Shown: positions 9,369-17,575 of the stretch, one piece after another | Numbering within the stretch: the first letter of the stretch is position 1 | How the letters are laid out: each line of letters begins with the position of its first letter | Source: Chitinophaga pollutisoli | GTDB taxonomy: Bacteria > Bacteroidota > Bacteroidia > Chitinophagales > Chitinophagaceae | Reading direction: 5' to 3' | Length of the DNA stretch: 64,000 bases | Assembly: GCF_038396755.1 (NCBI RefSeq) | Contig: NZ_CP149822.1 | Span: 1,612,001 to 1,676,000 of the forward strand | Notes under the pieces: model-generated | The model's input: the letters and a program-made list of their open reading frames with translations, nothing else | Databases searched by the model: none | What the model was told of the DNA's origin: nothing | Translations under genes and position numbers: made by a program

Positions 9369-9710
9369 ATGAAAGAACAAATCGCCACGCTGATCCAGGG
9401 ACTGAAAGCGAACACCGTTACCTTCAAGGAAGTGATCGCCTTCATCGAAAATCATTACCAACACCAGCCTACCGCATTCAGGAACGGTGATGCATATAAC
9501 GAAGCCACGCAGAACCAGGGCAGCGCCAAGGTTTTTGCATTCGCACAGCTCAACAATCTCGACGCAACAGATACCCTGTTCCTGTTTGCGGAACATTACC
9601 AGGCGGTATTGCAAACACCCGACGGCGCCGACCACCAGAACATCCGGCAGTTCATGCAGCACGGCTGGGCGGGCATCGCCATGGAAGGACAAGCCCTCGC
9701 CGCAAAATAA
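9369..9710 (+). CDS. HopJ type III effector family protein
   Basis: A 113-residue protein matching the HopJ family, with conserved FxNG (FRNGDAYNEATQNQG), FAFAQLNNLD, a PDGADHQNIRQFM segment and the HGWAGI C-terminal motif. I chose the ATG at 9369 (MKEQIATLIQ) because the longer frame adds only a non-conserved leader that contains the promoter box. The family name comes from a Pseudomonas effector, but members are widespread in free-living bacteria and are small cytoplasmic proteins of unknown role. No type III genes are in view, so an effector role is unlikely here. A strong terminator hairpin follows. Confidence 0.88.
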   Translation: MKEQIATLIQGLKANTVTFKEVIAFIENHYQHQPTAFRNGDAYNEATQNQGSAKVFAFAQLNNLDATDTLFLFAEHYQAVLQTPDGADHQNIRQFMQHGWAGIAMEGQALAAK

Positions 9711-9731
9711 ACGGCTTCGGCCAAAGACGAT

Positions 9732-9770
9732 CATCCCCCGGGAGCGCGTGCTGCCGGGGGATGTGTTTTT
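9732..9770 (+). terminator. Terminator after the HopJ gene
   Basis: A ten-base GC-rich inverted repeat (CATCCCCCGG / CCGGGGGATG) with a 12-base loop is followed by a T run. It separates the HopJ gene from the convergent SDR gene. Confidence 0.75.
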
Positions 9771-10512
9771 AACGGCCGCCGCTGACGTCGATGAAGCCAC
9801 CCGTTGTGAACGCACTTTTATCAGATGCGAGCCACAGGATAGCCTCGGCTACTTCCGCCGGCAGTCCGCCCCGTTTGAGCGGCACCGAGGCTTTTACTCG
9901 GTCCACCCGCCCCGGTTCTCCCCCATCCGCGTGGATATCGGTGTAAATGAATCCCGGCCGCACGGCGTTCACCCGGATGCCTTCTTCCGCCACTTCTTTT
10001 GCCAGCCCTACGGTCAGCGTATCGATAGCGCCTTTGGATGCGGCGTAGTCGGTATACTCGCCGGGAGAACCCGTTTTAGCGGCAACAGACGATACATTCA
10101 CGATCGTGCCGCCTCTCCCCCCGTATTTCAGCGACATGCGTTTAACAGCCTCCCTGGCGCAAAGGAACGGCCCGGTGATGTTCGACGCAAAGATGCGCCG
10201 GAGCCGGTCTTCCGTCAGCTCCTCCACCCGCATTTGCTGCTCCAGGATGCCGGCGTTGTTGACCAATGCGTCAGGGATGCCGAAGTGTTTGTCGCAGGCC
10301 TCGAATAACGCCAGCACGCCCGGCTCAACCGCTACATTCGCCTGGATGGCCTTCGCGGTTCCTCCGTTACGCACAATCTCCGCCACTACAGCCTCCGCGG
10401 CGGGTTTGTTCTGATGGTAATTGACGGCAACGGCATATCCCGCCCGGGCGGCCAGCAAGGCAGTGGCGGCCCCGATTCCGCGGCTCGCGCCGGTAATGAT
10501 CATTACTTTCAT
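9769..10512 (-). CDS. SDR family oxidoreductase
   Basis: A 247-residue classical short-chain dehydrogenase/reductase. The cofactor motif TGASRGIG is at residues 7-14, NNAG is mid-protein and the active-site YxxxK appears as YAASK, with the conserved Ser upstream in VSSVA. The C-terminal substrate loop (PGFIYTDI) is present. It has the family's usual length. The start lies 3 bases from the stop of the ketopantoate-reductase-like gene upstream, so the two are probably co-transcribed. The substrate is not predictable. Similar proteins are often annotated as glucose or 3-oxoacyl-ACP reductases. Confidence 0.9.
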   Translation of the reverse strand: MKVMIITGASRGIGAATALLAARAGYAVAVNYHQNKPAAEAVVAEIVRNGGTAKAIQANVAVEPGVLALFEACDKHFGIPDALVNNAGILEQQMRVEELTEDRLRRIFASNITGPFLCAREAVKRMSLKYGGRGGTIVNVSSVAAKTGSPGEYTDYAASKGAIDTLTVGLAKEVAEEGIRVNAVRPGFIYTDIHADGGEPGRVDRVKASVPLKRGGLPAEVAEAILWLASDKSAFTTGGFIDVSGGR

Positions 10513-10515
10513 CGG

Positions 10516-11430
10516 TTATCGGTTGATGTTGGATTTCATTTTCGTAAGCGCACCCAGCAGGCGCGTCTGCGGTACGGCATCGGCCAATCCCATTTCCTGC
10601 GCCATGCGCGCAACAGCCAGGTTGAGGGTATCGATTTCCGTCGGGCGTTTGGATAGTATGTCCTGGTAAGTGGAAATTAACTGCCCGTCAGACATGCGGC
10701 TGATCATCAGCACGCTTTCCTCCACAGCATCCTGTTGCAACACCACGCCTTTCCGCTTTGCAACTTCCAGGCACTCCCCGATCACCTGGCGGGCCAGGCC
10801 CATTACTTCCGCATCCCGGTGGAAAATTCCGTTATCGGTTTCCAGCAGGGGACAGATGGAATTGAATACGCAGTTGGCAATCGCTTTCTTCCAGATAACG
10901 GGTTGGATGTCTGTTTCGGCACAGAAAGGAAACAGCGGGGTATTGATATGTTCCACCAGACGGGGCAATGCGTCCGCATCTCCTTGCACCACCCCAATGG
11001 GTGAAGCAGACACAGGTTTAAACCGTAGACTGCCGTCGTCCGCAAACTGGCTCGTCGCAAACAATACGCAACGGTAAACGGCAGGAAACGCCAGGTCGAT
11101 GAACGGCTGTTCAACATCCAGCCCGTTTTGCAGGAGCAGGACTGGCGAATGGCCGGTTTTGTTTTGGAGTTGCCGGGCAAGGCCGGCATTGCCGAAGGAT
11201 TTGCTGGTTAGGATGACAGGACCATCCAGCACAGGATAGCGTTCCAGCAAATCGAAGCGCACACCGGCCTGGTATTCCGACTCCGGCGTAGTGAAGCGTA
11301 CGGGTTGCACGGCGGACTCCTGGCGGGTGGTGCTGCCGCGCAGCAGCACCACATTCCGGCCATGCAACGTAAGCACGGCGGCCAGCACCTGCCCGATGGC
11401 GCCCGCACCGATGATAAACGAAGTTTCCAT
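10516..11430 (-). CDS. Ketopantoate reductase (PanE/ApbA) family protein
   Basis: A 304-residue protein with an N-terminal Rossmann motif GAGAIG (residues 8-13) and the PanE/ApbA C-terminal helical domain, including the conserved Lys-Asn region (VIWKKAIANCVFNS) and a Ser/Arg segment before the end (STYQDILSKRPTEID). Members reduce 2-dehydropantoate to pantoate with NADPH for coenzyme A synthesis. Paralogs with other substrates are common, and no other pantothenate gene is nearby, so panE is not assigned. It is followed 3 bases later by the SDR gene. Confidence 0.85.
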   Translation of the reverse strand: METSFIIGAGAIGQVLAAVLTLHGRNVVLLRGSTTRQESAVQPVRFTTPESEYQAGVRFDLLERYPVLDGPVILTSKSFGNAGLARQLQNKTGHSPVLLLQNGLDVEQPFIDLAFPAVYRCVLFATSQFADDGSLRFKPVSASPIGVVQGDADALPRLVEHINTPLFPFCAETDIQPVIWKKAIANCVFNSICPLLETDNGIFHRDAEVMGLARQVIGECLEVAKRKGVVLQQDAVEESVLMISRMSDGQLISTYQDILSKRPTEIDTLNLAVARMAQEMGLADAVPQTRLLGALTKMKSNINR

Positions 11431-11519
11431 GGATGGGGGATTTGTTCACCGCAAATATGGGAAGGATCGGGTATCCGCTCACATGTCAGATCCGGAAATT
11501 TCGGGCAGATCAGATGACC

Positions 11520-12350
11520 CTATTTCCTGCGTTTGGAAGCGTTCCAGTCCATCCAGAGCGCCGTGGCCCGGAAGCCGTTGGCCGAGTTGTATTGCGATCG
11601 CATGTGCTTATACCGCTCCAACGTTTGCGCCGCTTTGTTATACAGCGTGGAATCCTCCCCGCCGGGCCGGTGGCCTTTGGGCATCGCATACGTGAAGAAC
11701 CCGGATTTCCCGGCGAATACGGGAATGGAAAAGAAATCCCGGGGGATGAGTTTTTTAGCCGGGTCTGCCTCCGTTTTCAGCGTCGATTCCACGAAGAAAT
11801 CCACGGCATACGGCGGGTAGCCGAACAAATAGCCATATGCGCGGTAGCGGTCGGGCTGCCGCTCGAATTCGATCGCCGTGAGCACCACCGCGGGGTCCGA
11901 CGACTCCGTGAATCCCCACTGTCCGAAGAACGCGGCATGTTCACGGAGCACGGCGGCAAAGCGGGCTTTACGCACCACGTAAATCTCCATGCTGCGCTGC
12001 TGCTTGCTCGTCATGTTAAAAGGAATCAGCACAAACTGCCAGTCGCCCCCGCTCAGTGCATGGCACAGGCGTTGGTATTGATCAATTTTCTCCAGGACGG
12101 CCAGATCCTTCACCACATGCGCCTCACCTTCCGCCATGGTGCTGTCTTTCGCGATGGGGTACCAAAGCAGCTTCAGGCTGCTGATGGGTTTGAGGGTATC
12201 CAGCAGGGAATACACCGCTTCATGATCCAGGCCGAATGACAGCACACTGTCGGCCAATGCCCGGTCCGCCGCGGGAATGCCCGCTATTTTACGGCTGGAT
12301 GTGCAGGAAACAGCCCCCGCCATTATCATGAGTAGTAAAAATCGCTTCAT
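11520..12350 (-). CDS. Putative lipoprotein of unknown function
   Basis: I do not recognise this ~276-residue protein. I chose the ATG at 12350 because it starts a lipoprotein signal (MKRFLLLMIMAGAVSC). The seven residues upstream in the longer frame would spoil it. The mature part is a mixed alpha/beta protein rich in aromatic residues, with the segment YGYLFGYPPYAVDFF. It ends in a Lys/Arg-rich tail. It is probably anchored in the cell envelope and has no clear operon partner: the next gene downstream is 89 bases away. Confidence 0.75.
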   Translation of the reverse strand: MKRFLLLMIMAGAVSCTSSRKIAGIPAADRALADSVLSFGLDHEAVYSLLDTLKPISSLKLLWYPIAKDSTMAEGEAHVVKDLAVLEKIDQYQRLCHALSGGDWQFVLIPFNMTSKQQRSMEIYVVRKARFAAVLREHAAFFGQWGFTESSDPAVVLTAIEFERQPDRYRAYGYLFGYPPYAVDFFVESTLKTEADPAKKLIPRDFFSIPVFAGKSGFFTYAMPKGHRPGGEDSTLYNKAAQTLERYKHMRSQYNSANGFRATALWMDWNASKRRK

Positions 12351-12570
12351 GCCTGCAATATAGTGCAACAATGTTGCATATTATAATATATCCGTTCCCG
12401 TCATTCTTAAATTACTTGTCACAACACCGATAATTGCATTCAAACCTGCTATGGTACAGCATTTCATAATTCATCCAAAACCGTGTATTTTTATTTTGAA
12501 AAGCCAGATTACTGCTGACATACTGCTGTCATAACCCGTCCGGACATTTGTTTCATCAAACGAAAAACCC

Positions 12571-13755
12571 ATGAAACAGCATTTCCTTTTATTGACAATC
12601 ATTGCCTTTGTAGTAACCGCAAAAGCACAATCCACAAAACCTGACAATATGTTAACTGTAAAGCCCTTCAAAATTGATGTCCAGTCATCCGTACTGGACG
12701 ACCTCCAGACCCGCCTCCGCCAGACCCGCTGGCCCGACGCGCCAGACAATATCGGCTGGAAATACGGCACAGACCCCGTGTTCCTCAAAAGCCTCGTCGA
12801 CTACTGGCAAAACGGGTACGACTGGCGCAAGCAGGAAGCCGCCCTCAATCAGTTCCCCCAGTTCACGGTGGAGATCGACGGCAATACGATCCATTTCCTG
12901 CACATCACCAGTAAAAACCCCAACGCCAAACCCCTGCTGCTGCTCCACGGCTGGCCCGATGGCTTCTACCGCTACCACAAAGTGATCCCGTTGCTCACCC
13001 ATGATTATCACCTGGTCATTCCTTCCATCCCCGGATTCGGATTTTCCAGCAAAGTAGCCATGACCGACGACGGCTCCGCCAAAGTATTCGACAAACTGAT
13101 GAAAGACGCACTCGGCTACAAAACTTTCTTTGCCGCCGGCGGCGACATCGGGCAGGGTATCGCCAAATCCCTGGCCAACCTCTTCCCTGAACATGTTGCG
13201 GCCATCCATCTTTCCGACGTCGGCTATCCGGACGGGTCCGAAGACTGGAGCCAGATGTCGCCCGCCGAGCAGGAATTCGGGCAGTTCATCCAGGGCTGGT
13301 GGTACCGCGAAGGCGCTTACGCCATGCTGCACTCCACCAAGCCGCAAACGCAAGCTTACGGCCTCAACGATTCGCCTGCCGGCCTCGCCGCCTGGATCAT
13401 CGAGAAATTCAACACCTGGCGTACGCCGCAGGGCACACTGGAAGACAATTTCACGAAAGACGAACTGATCACCAACGTCATGATTTACTGGGTTACCCAA
13501 ACGATCAATTCTTCCATGCGCACCTACGCCGTAGACACGCCGGAAAAACTGGCTTCCAGCCAGAAGGTGACCGTTCCCACGGGAGTGGCCATCTTCCCCG
13601 GCGATGCGCCCACGCCGAAGGAATGGGCGGAAAGGAAAGTCAACCTGCAACGCTTCACCAAAATGGAGAAAGGCGGGCACTTCGCGGCGCTGGAAGCGCC
13701 AGAGATCTGGGCGAAGGAAGTGGATGCGTTTTTTAAGAGTATTCCGGCGAAATAA
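12571..13755 (+). CDS. Secreted epoxide hydrolase, alpha/beta-hydrolase fold
   Basis: A 394-residue protein with a Sec signal peptide (about 20 residues ending AKAQ). An N-terminal epoxide-hydrolase (EHN) domain follows, with LQTRLRQTRWPD and the NIGWKYG segment, then an alpha/beta hydrolase core. HGWPD forms the oxyanion-hole loop, Asp in GGDIGQG sits at the nucleophile elbow and His in GGHFAALE completes the active site. The family hydrolyses epoxides to diols. Bacterial homologs are often of unknown substrate. It is monocistronic, with a bidirectional terminator after it. Confidence 0.92.
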   Translation: MKQHFLLLTIIAFVVTAKAQSTKPDNMLTVKPFKIDVQSSVLDDLQTRLRQTRWPDAPDNIGWKYGTDPVFLKSLVDYWQNGYDWRKQEAALNQFPQFTVEIDGNTIHFLHITSKNPNAKPLLLLHGWPDGFYRYHKVIPLLTHDYHLVIPSIPGFGFSSKVAMTDDGSAKVFDKLMKDALGYKTFFAAGGDIGQGIAKSLANLFPEHVAAIHLSDVGYPDGSEDWSQMSPAEQEFGQFIQGWWYREGAYAMLHSTKPQTQAYGLNDSPAGLAAWIIEKFNTWRTPQGTLEDNFTKDELITNVMIYWVTQTINSSMRTYAVDTPEKLASSQKVTVPTGVAIFPGDAPTPKEWAERKVNLQRFTKMEKGGHFAALEAPEIWAKEVDAFFKSIPAK

Positions 13756-13776
13756 ATTCCAACATCATTACACAAA

Positions 13777-13806
13777 AAAGGCAGCCTGCATGAGCAGACT
13801 GCCTTT
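13777..13806. terminator. Bidirectional terminator
   Basis: AAAGGCAG and CTGCCTTT form an eight-base stem with A-rich and T-rich flanks. It lies between the convergent epoxide hydrolase and TonB receptor genes and could serve both. Confidence 0.75.
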
Positions 13807-13827
13807 CTGTTTTGCGATGATTGTTTT

Positions 13828-16263
13828 TTAGAAACGGTATCCAAAAGTCATGCGGAAGTTCCTGCGGGCTTCCACGATGTAGGTGTAGTAGCCGGAAACG
13901 CTCGCCGGCAAGGTGGCCTGGGTCAGCAGTTTGCGGTCATCCAGCAGGTTGTTCACCAGGAGACCGATGGTGTATTTGCCTGACTGGTAATTCAGGCCGC
14001 CGTCTACCCGGAAGTAGTTGGGGATGTTGGACACACGGGTATTAGTGCCTACCGCACGCTCAGCCTGCCATTGGAAGCCGCCGGAAACGCCGAAACCTTT
14101 CAGCGGGCCTTTCACCATATGGTAGTTTACCCAGGCGTTGGTCACGTGTTTGGCGGTATTGGGCGTGATATTGCCTACTGTCTTTTTCGCTTCATCCGTG
14201 ATAGTAGGAGATTCACGGGAGATCTTGGAATCGGTGAGCGCATAGTTCAGCGTCACATTCAGGCCGGGAGTGATCTCGCCGTTGATATCGATCTCCACGC
14301 CTTTGGTGGTGGTTTCGCCGAGCTGTATCAGTACGGCCTGGCCGCGGCTGTCGGTTAATCCGGTGTTCGTTGTATTGTTTACCCTTTTGATCTGGTATAC
14401 AGTAGCGGAGGTGCTGAGGCGGCCTTTAAACCAGTCTCTTTTCACACCGAACTCGATGTCGTTGCCTTTCACGGGATCGAAAGCGTTGCCGGAAGAATCC
14501 ACACCGGCCAAGGGTACGAACGACTGGTCGTACAACGCGTACACGCTGGTGTTTTTATCGATGGAATAGCTCAGACCAACCCGGGGAGAAAATACCTTAT
14601 CCACTTTATCGGCAGCTTTGTCGCGGCCGGTGGTCATCGCCTGTGTGAAGCGGCCAGCCAGGGAAAGGCGGAGATTGTTGTCAAAGAAGCCCAGTTCATC
14701 CTGTATATATACGGAAGCATAGCTTGTGGAAAAGAGGTACCCGGAGGTAGCGGCACGTTGGCGTACGCTCCGGCTGCGGTCGAGCATCGGCATGGAGTCG
14801 ACAGGAATACCGTATCTGGGATTGTAGACATTGAAGATGGGGGCAATCGAATCCAGACGTACATCGTTTCTCAGCGTACGGAAGTCGCCCCAGAATTTCT
14901 TGACGCCCATATCTACGCCGGCAAGAATGCGATGGCGTACGGCGCCGGTGTATTCTTCACCGGTGAGCGAGAACTGGCCGAAGCGGTTTTCTCCGGCTTC
15001 GTCGCCCTGGCTTACGTAGCGGAACATATTGCCATTCTCTTCGATTTTGGAAGGCCACATACTGCTGCCTTCCATGGCGAAATTGAAGTAGGCTACCTGC
15101 GCGTGGGCTTTCCATTTGTCGCTGAATTCGTGGTCGAAGTACACGTACACACTGTGATCTTTCAGGGTGCTGGGTTCCAGGGCGGGGTCCTGGTAGAAGA
15201 AATCGTTCGCAATGCCCTCATCCAGCAGTTTGCGTTTGGAAAAGGTGTAGTTCCCGTTGCCGAGATATTTGGATGCCTGGTAGGTATACTCCAGGGTAAA
15301 GGATGTTTTCTCGTCGAGCAGGTATTTTACGGACGGAGCGACCACTACGCGTTTGTTGTAGTTGTATTTGGTGTAAAAGTCTTTTTGCTGGCCGGCGAGG
15401 TTGAGCCTGTAGAGCCATTTGCCGTCTTTGCTCAGTTTGCCGTCGAAGTCGAAGGCGGCGCGGTAGGTGTTGAAGCTGCCCATGCTGAGGTTCACGGCGT
15501 TGCGGGTTTGGCCGGTGGGCTTTTTGGTGACCACGTTATAGAAGCCGCCGGGTTCACCGGCAGCCAGCATGAAGCCGGCGGGGCCTTTCACAAATTCGAT
15601 GCGTTCGATCATGGAAACATCTTCCGCGGTGGGGCCCCAGCTTTGTTCGATGTTCATGCCATTGCGGAATGCGGGGATTTTGGAGCCGCGCATACGGATG
15701 TTGGCGTATTGGTTATCCCAGTGGCCGGTGCGGGTGGCGCCGCTCACGTTGCGGGTGATGCCATCCACGATATCGAATACCTGCTGGTCAGCCAGCACGG
15801 TGGATGATACCACCTGGATGTTCTGGGGTACTTCGAGGATGGGGGTTTGCAGGCGGAGGGATCCGGAAACCTGGTCCACTTTGTATTTGTTCCTTTCGCC
15901 ATTCACCACTACTTCCTGCAGTTCTGCGTGGGTGGCTTCCAGCTGGATGCTGATGCTTTGGATCTCATCGTCTTTGAGGTCCACTTCCTGCTCTACTTTA
16001 TTGTAACCGATGAGGTACACCTGCACGGTGTACCGGCCGGCGTTGAGTTTCCTGAAAACATATTCGCCTTTTTCGTTGGTCATGCCGCCGCGGTTCTTTT
16101 CCTTCAGCTGCAGGGTTACAAAGCCGGCGGGGGAGCCGTCGTTGGTCACCACCTTCACCTTGATGGCGGAAAGGGGTTCTACCCCGGCCATGGCAGGCAA
16201 AGCGCATACGAAAGCGATGCAGGCGGCTGCCAGAAAGGTTATATTCTTGAGTTTGATTCGCAT
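13828..16263 (-). CDS. TonB-dependent siderophore receptor
   Basis: An 811-residue outer-membrane receptor. In order it has a signal peptide (~26 residues, ending AMA), a carboxypeptidase-like regulatory beta-sandwich (about 30-110) typical of Bacteroidota receptors, a plug domain (about 130-250) with an IERIEFVKGPAGFML segment, and a 22-strand barrel ending in an aromatic residue (FGYRF). The layout matches the FhuA/FpvA siderophore class (plug wording VPQNIQVVS, NVSGATRTG), not SusC. It imports ferric siderophores using TonB-ExbBD energy. No SusD partner, sigma/anti-sigma pair or iron-reductase gene is adjacent, so it appears to stand alone. A -7 box is present 35 bases upstream of the start. 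Confidence 0.93.
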   Translation of the reverse strand: MRIKLKNITFLAAACIAFVCALPAMAGVEPLSAIKVKVVTNDGSPAGFVTLQLKEKNRGGMTNEKGEYVFRKLNAGRYTVQVYLIGYNKVEQEVDLKDDEIQSISIQLEATHAELQEVVVNGERNKYKVDQVSGSLRLQTPILEVPQNIQVVSSTVLADQQVFDIVDGITRNVSGATRTGHWDNQYANIRMRGSKIPAFRNGMNIEQSWGPTAEDVSMIERIEFVKGPAGFMLAAGEPGGFYNVVTKKPTGQTRNAVNLSMGSFNTYRAAFDFDGKLSKDGKWLYRLNLAGQQKDFYTKYNYNKRVVVAPSVKYLLDEKTSFTLEYTYQASKYLGNGNYTFSKRKLLDEGIANDFFYQDPALEPSTLKDHSVYVYFDHEFSDKWKAHAQVAYFNFAMEGSSMWPSKIEENGNMFRYVSQGDEAGENRFGQFSLTGEEYTGAVRHRILAGVDMGVKKFWGDFRTLRNDVRLDSIAPIFNVYNPRYGIPVDSMPMLDRSRSVRQRAATSGYLFSTSYASVYIQDELGFFDNNLRLSLAGRFTQAMTTGRDKAADKVDKVFSPRVGLSYSIDKNTSVYALYDQSFVPLAGVDSSGNAFDPVKGNDIEFGVKRDWFKGRLSTSATVYQIKRVNNTTNTGLTDSRGQAVLIQLGETTTKGVEIDINGEITPGLNVTLNYALTDSKISRESPTITDEAKKTVGNITPNTAKHVTNAWVNYHMVKGPLKGFGVSGGFQWQAERAVGTNTRVSNIPNYFRVDGGLNYQSGKYTIGLLVNNLLDDRKLLTQATLPASVSGYYTYIVEARRNFRMTFGYRF

Positions 16264-16297
16264 ATAGATTTTTTAAAGAAATGTTAAAATCCGGCCG

Positions 16298-16305
16298 CAA
16301 ATGTA
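16298..16305 (-). promoter_or_regulatory. -7 box for the TonB receptor gene
   Basis: On the minus strand this reads TACATTTG, a perfect TANNTTTG match, 35 bases ahead of the receptor ATG. No clear -33 element was found, so an additional activator or another sigma factor is possible. Confidence 0.4.
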
Positions 16306-16418
16306 GCGCGGTGCCCGGGTCGCTTCCCCATCGTATCGGGAAATTCGTTTACGCAATGCGGAAAAAGTAGCCTTTCACTTAGGTAGAAGTAAGCACTATG
16401 GGAGGTTACAGGAGGGAT

Positions 16419-16451
16419 GAGATACCCTTGAGATACCCTTGAGATACGGTT
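16419..16451 (+). repeat. Tandem 11-base direct repeats
   Basis: GAGATACCCTT occurs twice back to back, followed by a third diverged copy GAGATACGGTT. The 11-base period is about one helical turn, which would put repeated protein contacts on one DNA face. It is located between the siderophore receptor promoter and the gene at 16588. Confidence 0.6.
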
Positions 16452-16587
16452 CAGCCATCGTTGAGCCTCCCTATAAAGGGGTAACTCAACCCTGTCTCAA
16501 CCGTAACTGAACTATAAGGGAAGGTTACTTGTTATTGGATGTATCATAACTGTCGATATCCATTAACTACCTCAAAACCATTTGCAT

Positions 16588-17367
16588 ATGGCTACGTTAG
16601 AAACCCCTTTCGAGTTTACAGGCAAAATAGGAAACCTGACAGCCTACAAGATGAAAGGCACCGGCAAAACGGTCATCCGGAAAGCGGCGGGGCATTCCAG
16701 GAAGCGGTTGAAAACGGCTCCCGAGTTCATCCGTACCCGCGAAAACAATAGTGAATTTAAAGCATGCACGCGTTTGACCGCGGGCATCCGGAAGGCGATA
16801 TTCCCGCTGGTCCATATGGGGGATACCCAATTCACCGGCGCGCTCAACAGGTTATCCAAACAAATTCAGCTGCTCGATACGGAACACGAGCGCGGGCAGC
16901 GGACAGTACAGCTTTCGCGGCACCGCCATATGCTGCGGGGGTTCAGCATCAACCTTCCCCAGCCCTTCGACGGCTTCCTGCGCCATCCGCTGCATATACA
17001 CACCAACCGCGACGAAAGCGCCGCCGTTATCACCATTCCTGCTATCATTCCCGGCGTGAATTTAATCCTCCCGCCCAAAGGCGCGTTTTACCGCTTCGTG
17101 GCTTGTCTTGGTGTGGTGCGTGACGCAGCTGTTTCCGATGCCGCCCGGAACCTGGCTGGGTTCATGACGCAAACACATGCAACGCCATGGGAGCATCCGG
17201 CATCTCCTGCGCCCGAAATCAGCATACCGCTGCAAATATCAGGCAGCATACCAGACAGTGATTCATTCCTGTTGGGGATCGGTGTGGAAATGGGGCAGCC
17301 GGACCGTTTTGGTGAGATATTGCCGGTAAAATACAGCGGCGCCGCGAAAGTGGTGGAGGTATTCTGA
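16588..17367 (+). CDS. Conserved Bacteroidota protein of unknown function
   Basis: I do not have a named family for this 259-residue protein. The start MATLETPFEFTGKIGNLTAY and the following KGTGKTVIRKAAG and RENNSEFKACT segments look like a Bacteroidota-specific family I have seen only as hypothetical. The N-terminal ~100 residues are basic. The rest is beta-rich. There is no signal peptide or membrane segment. The start is the ATG at 16588, since the upstream TTG-CAT adds two residues only. A perfect ten-base inverted repeat overlaps its stop codon. The 11-base repeats sit in its upstream region. Confidence 0.7.
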   Translation: MATLETPFEFTGKIGNLTAYKMKGTGKTVIRKAAGHSRKRLKTAPEFIRTRENNSEFKACTRLTAGIRKAIFPLVHMGDTQFTGALNRLSKQIQLLDTEHERGQRTVQLSRHRHMLRGFSINLPQPFDGFLRHPLHIHTNRDESAAVITIPAIIPGVNLILPPKGAFYRFVACLGVVRDAAVSDAARNLAGFMTQTHATPWEHPASPAPEISIPLQISGSIPDSDSFLLGIGVEMGQPDRFGEILPVKYSGAAKVVEVF

Positions 17368-17385
17368 GTGCGCCTGCGCACTCAG
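17364..17385 (+). terminator. Hairpin overlapping a stop codon
   Basis: CTGAGTGCGC and GCGCACTCAG form a perfect inverted repeat with a very short loop, beginning at the stop codon of the gene at 16588. There is no long T run, so it may be a weak terminator or an mRNA 3' stabiliser. Confidence 0.45.
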
Positions 17386-17575
17386 GCTTTGCGCATTTCC
17401 CACTTACCGCTTATTCGCCGTATTCCTATAGTCCAAGCCATTGGCCGGCTATCGAAAATGGGATGCATACATGGGCAAATAGTACGAAAAACCGCGTATA
17501 TTGTAGGTCGTTATCCCGGCTGGATGTGATTCCCGCCAGCCAGTTACCTTATTCATACATTCCCCTGACATCACC

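Larger units (their letters stand above)
16264..16587. other. Intergenic region with short direct repeats
   Basis: This 324-base region lies between divergent genes. It holds the TonB receptor promoter box and three direct 11-base repeats (GAGATACCCTT twice, then GAGATACGGTT, 16419-16451), followed by AC-rich text containing CTCAACC twice. No convincing ORF was seen. Confidence 0.6.
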
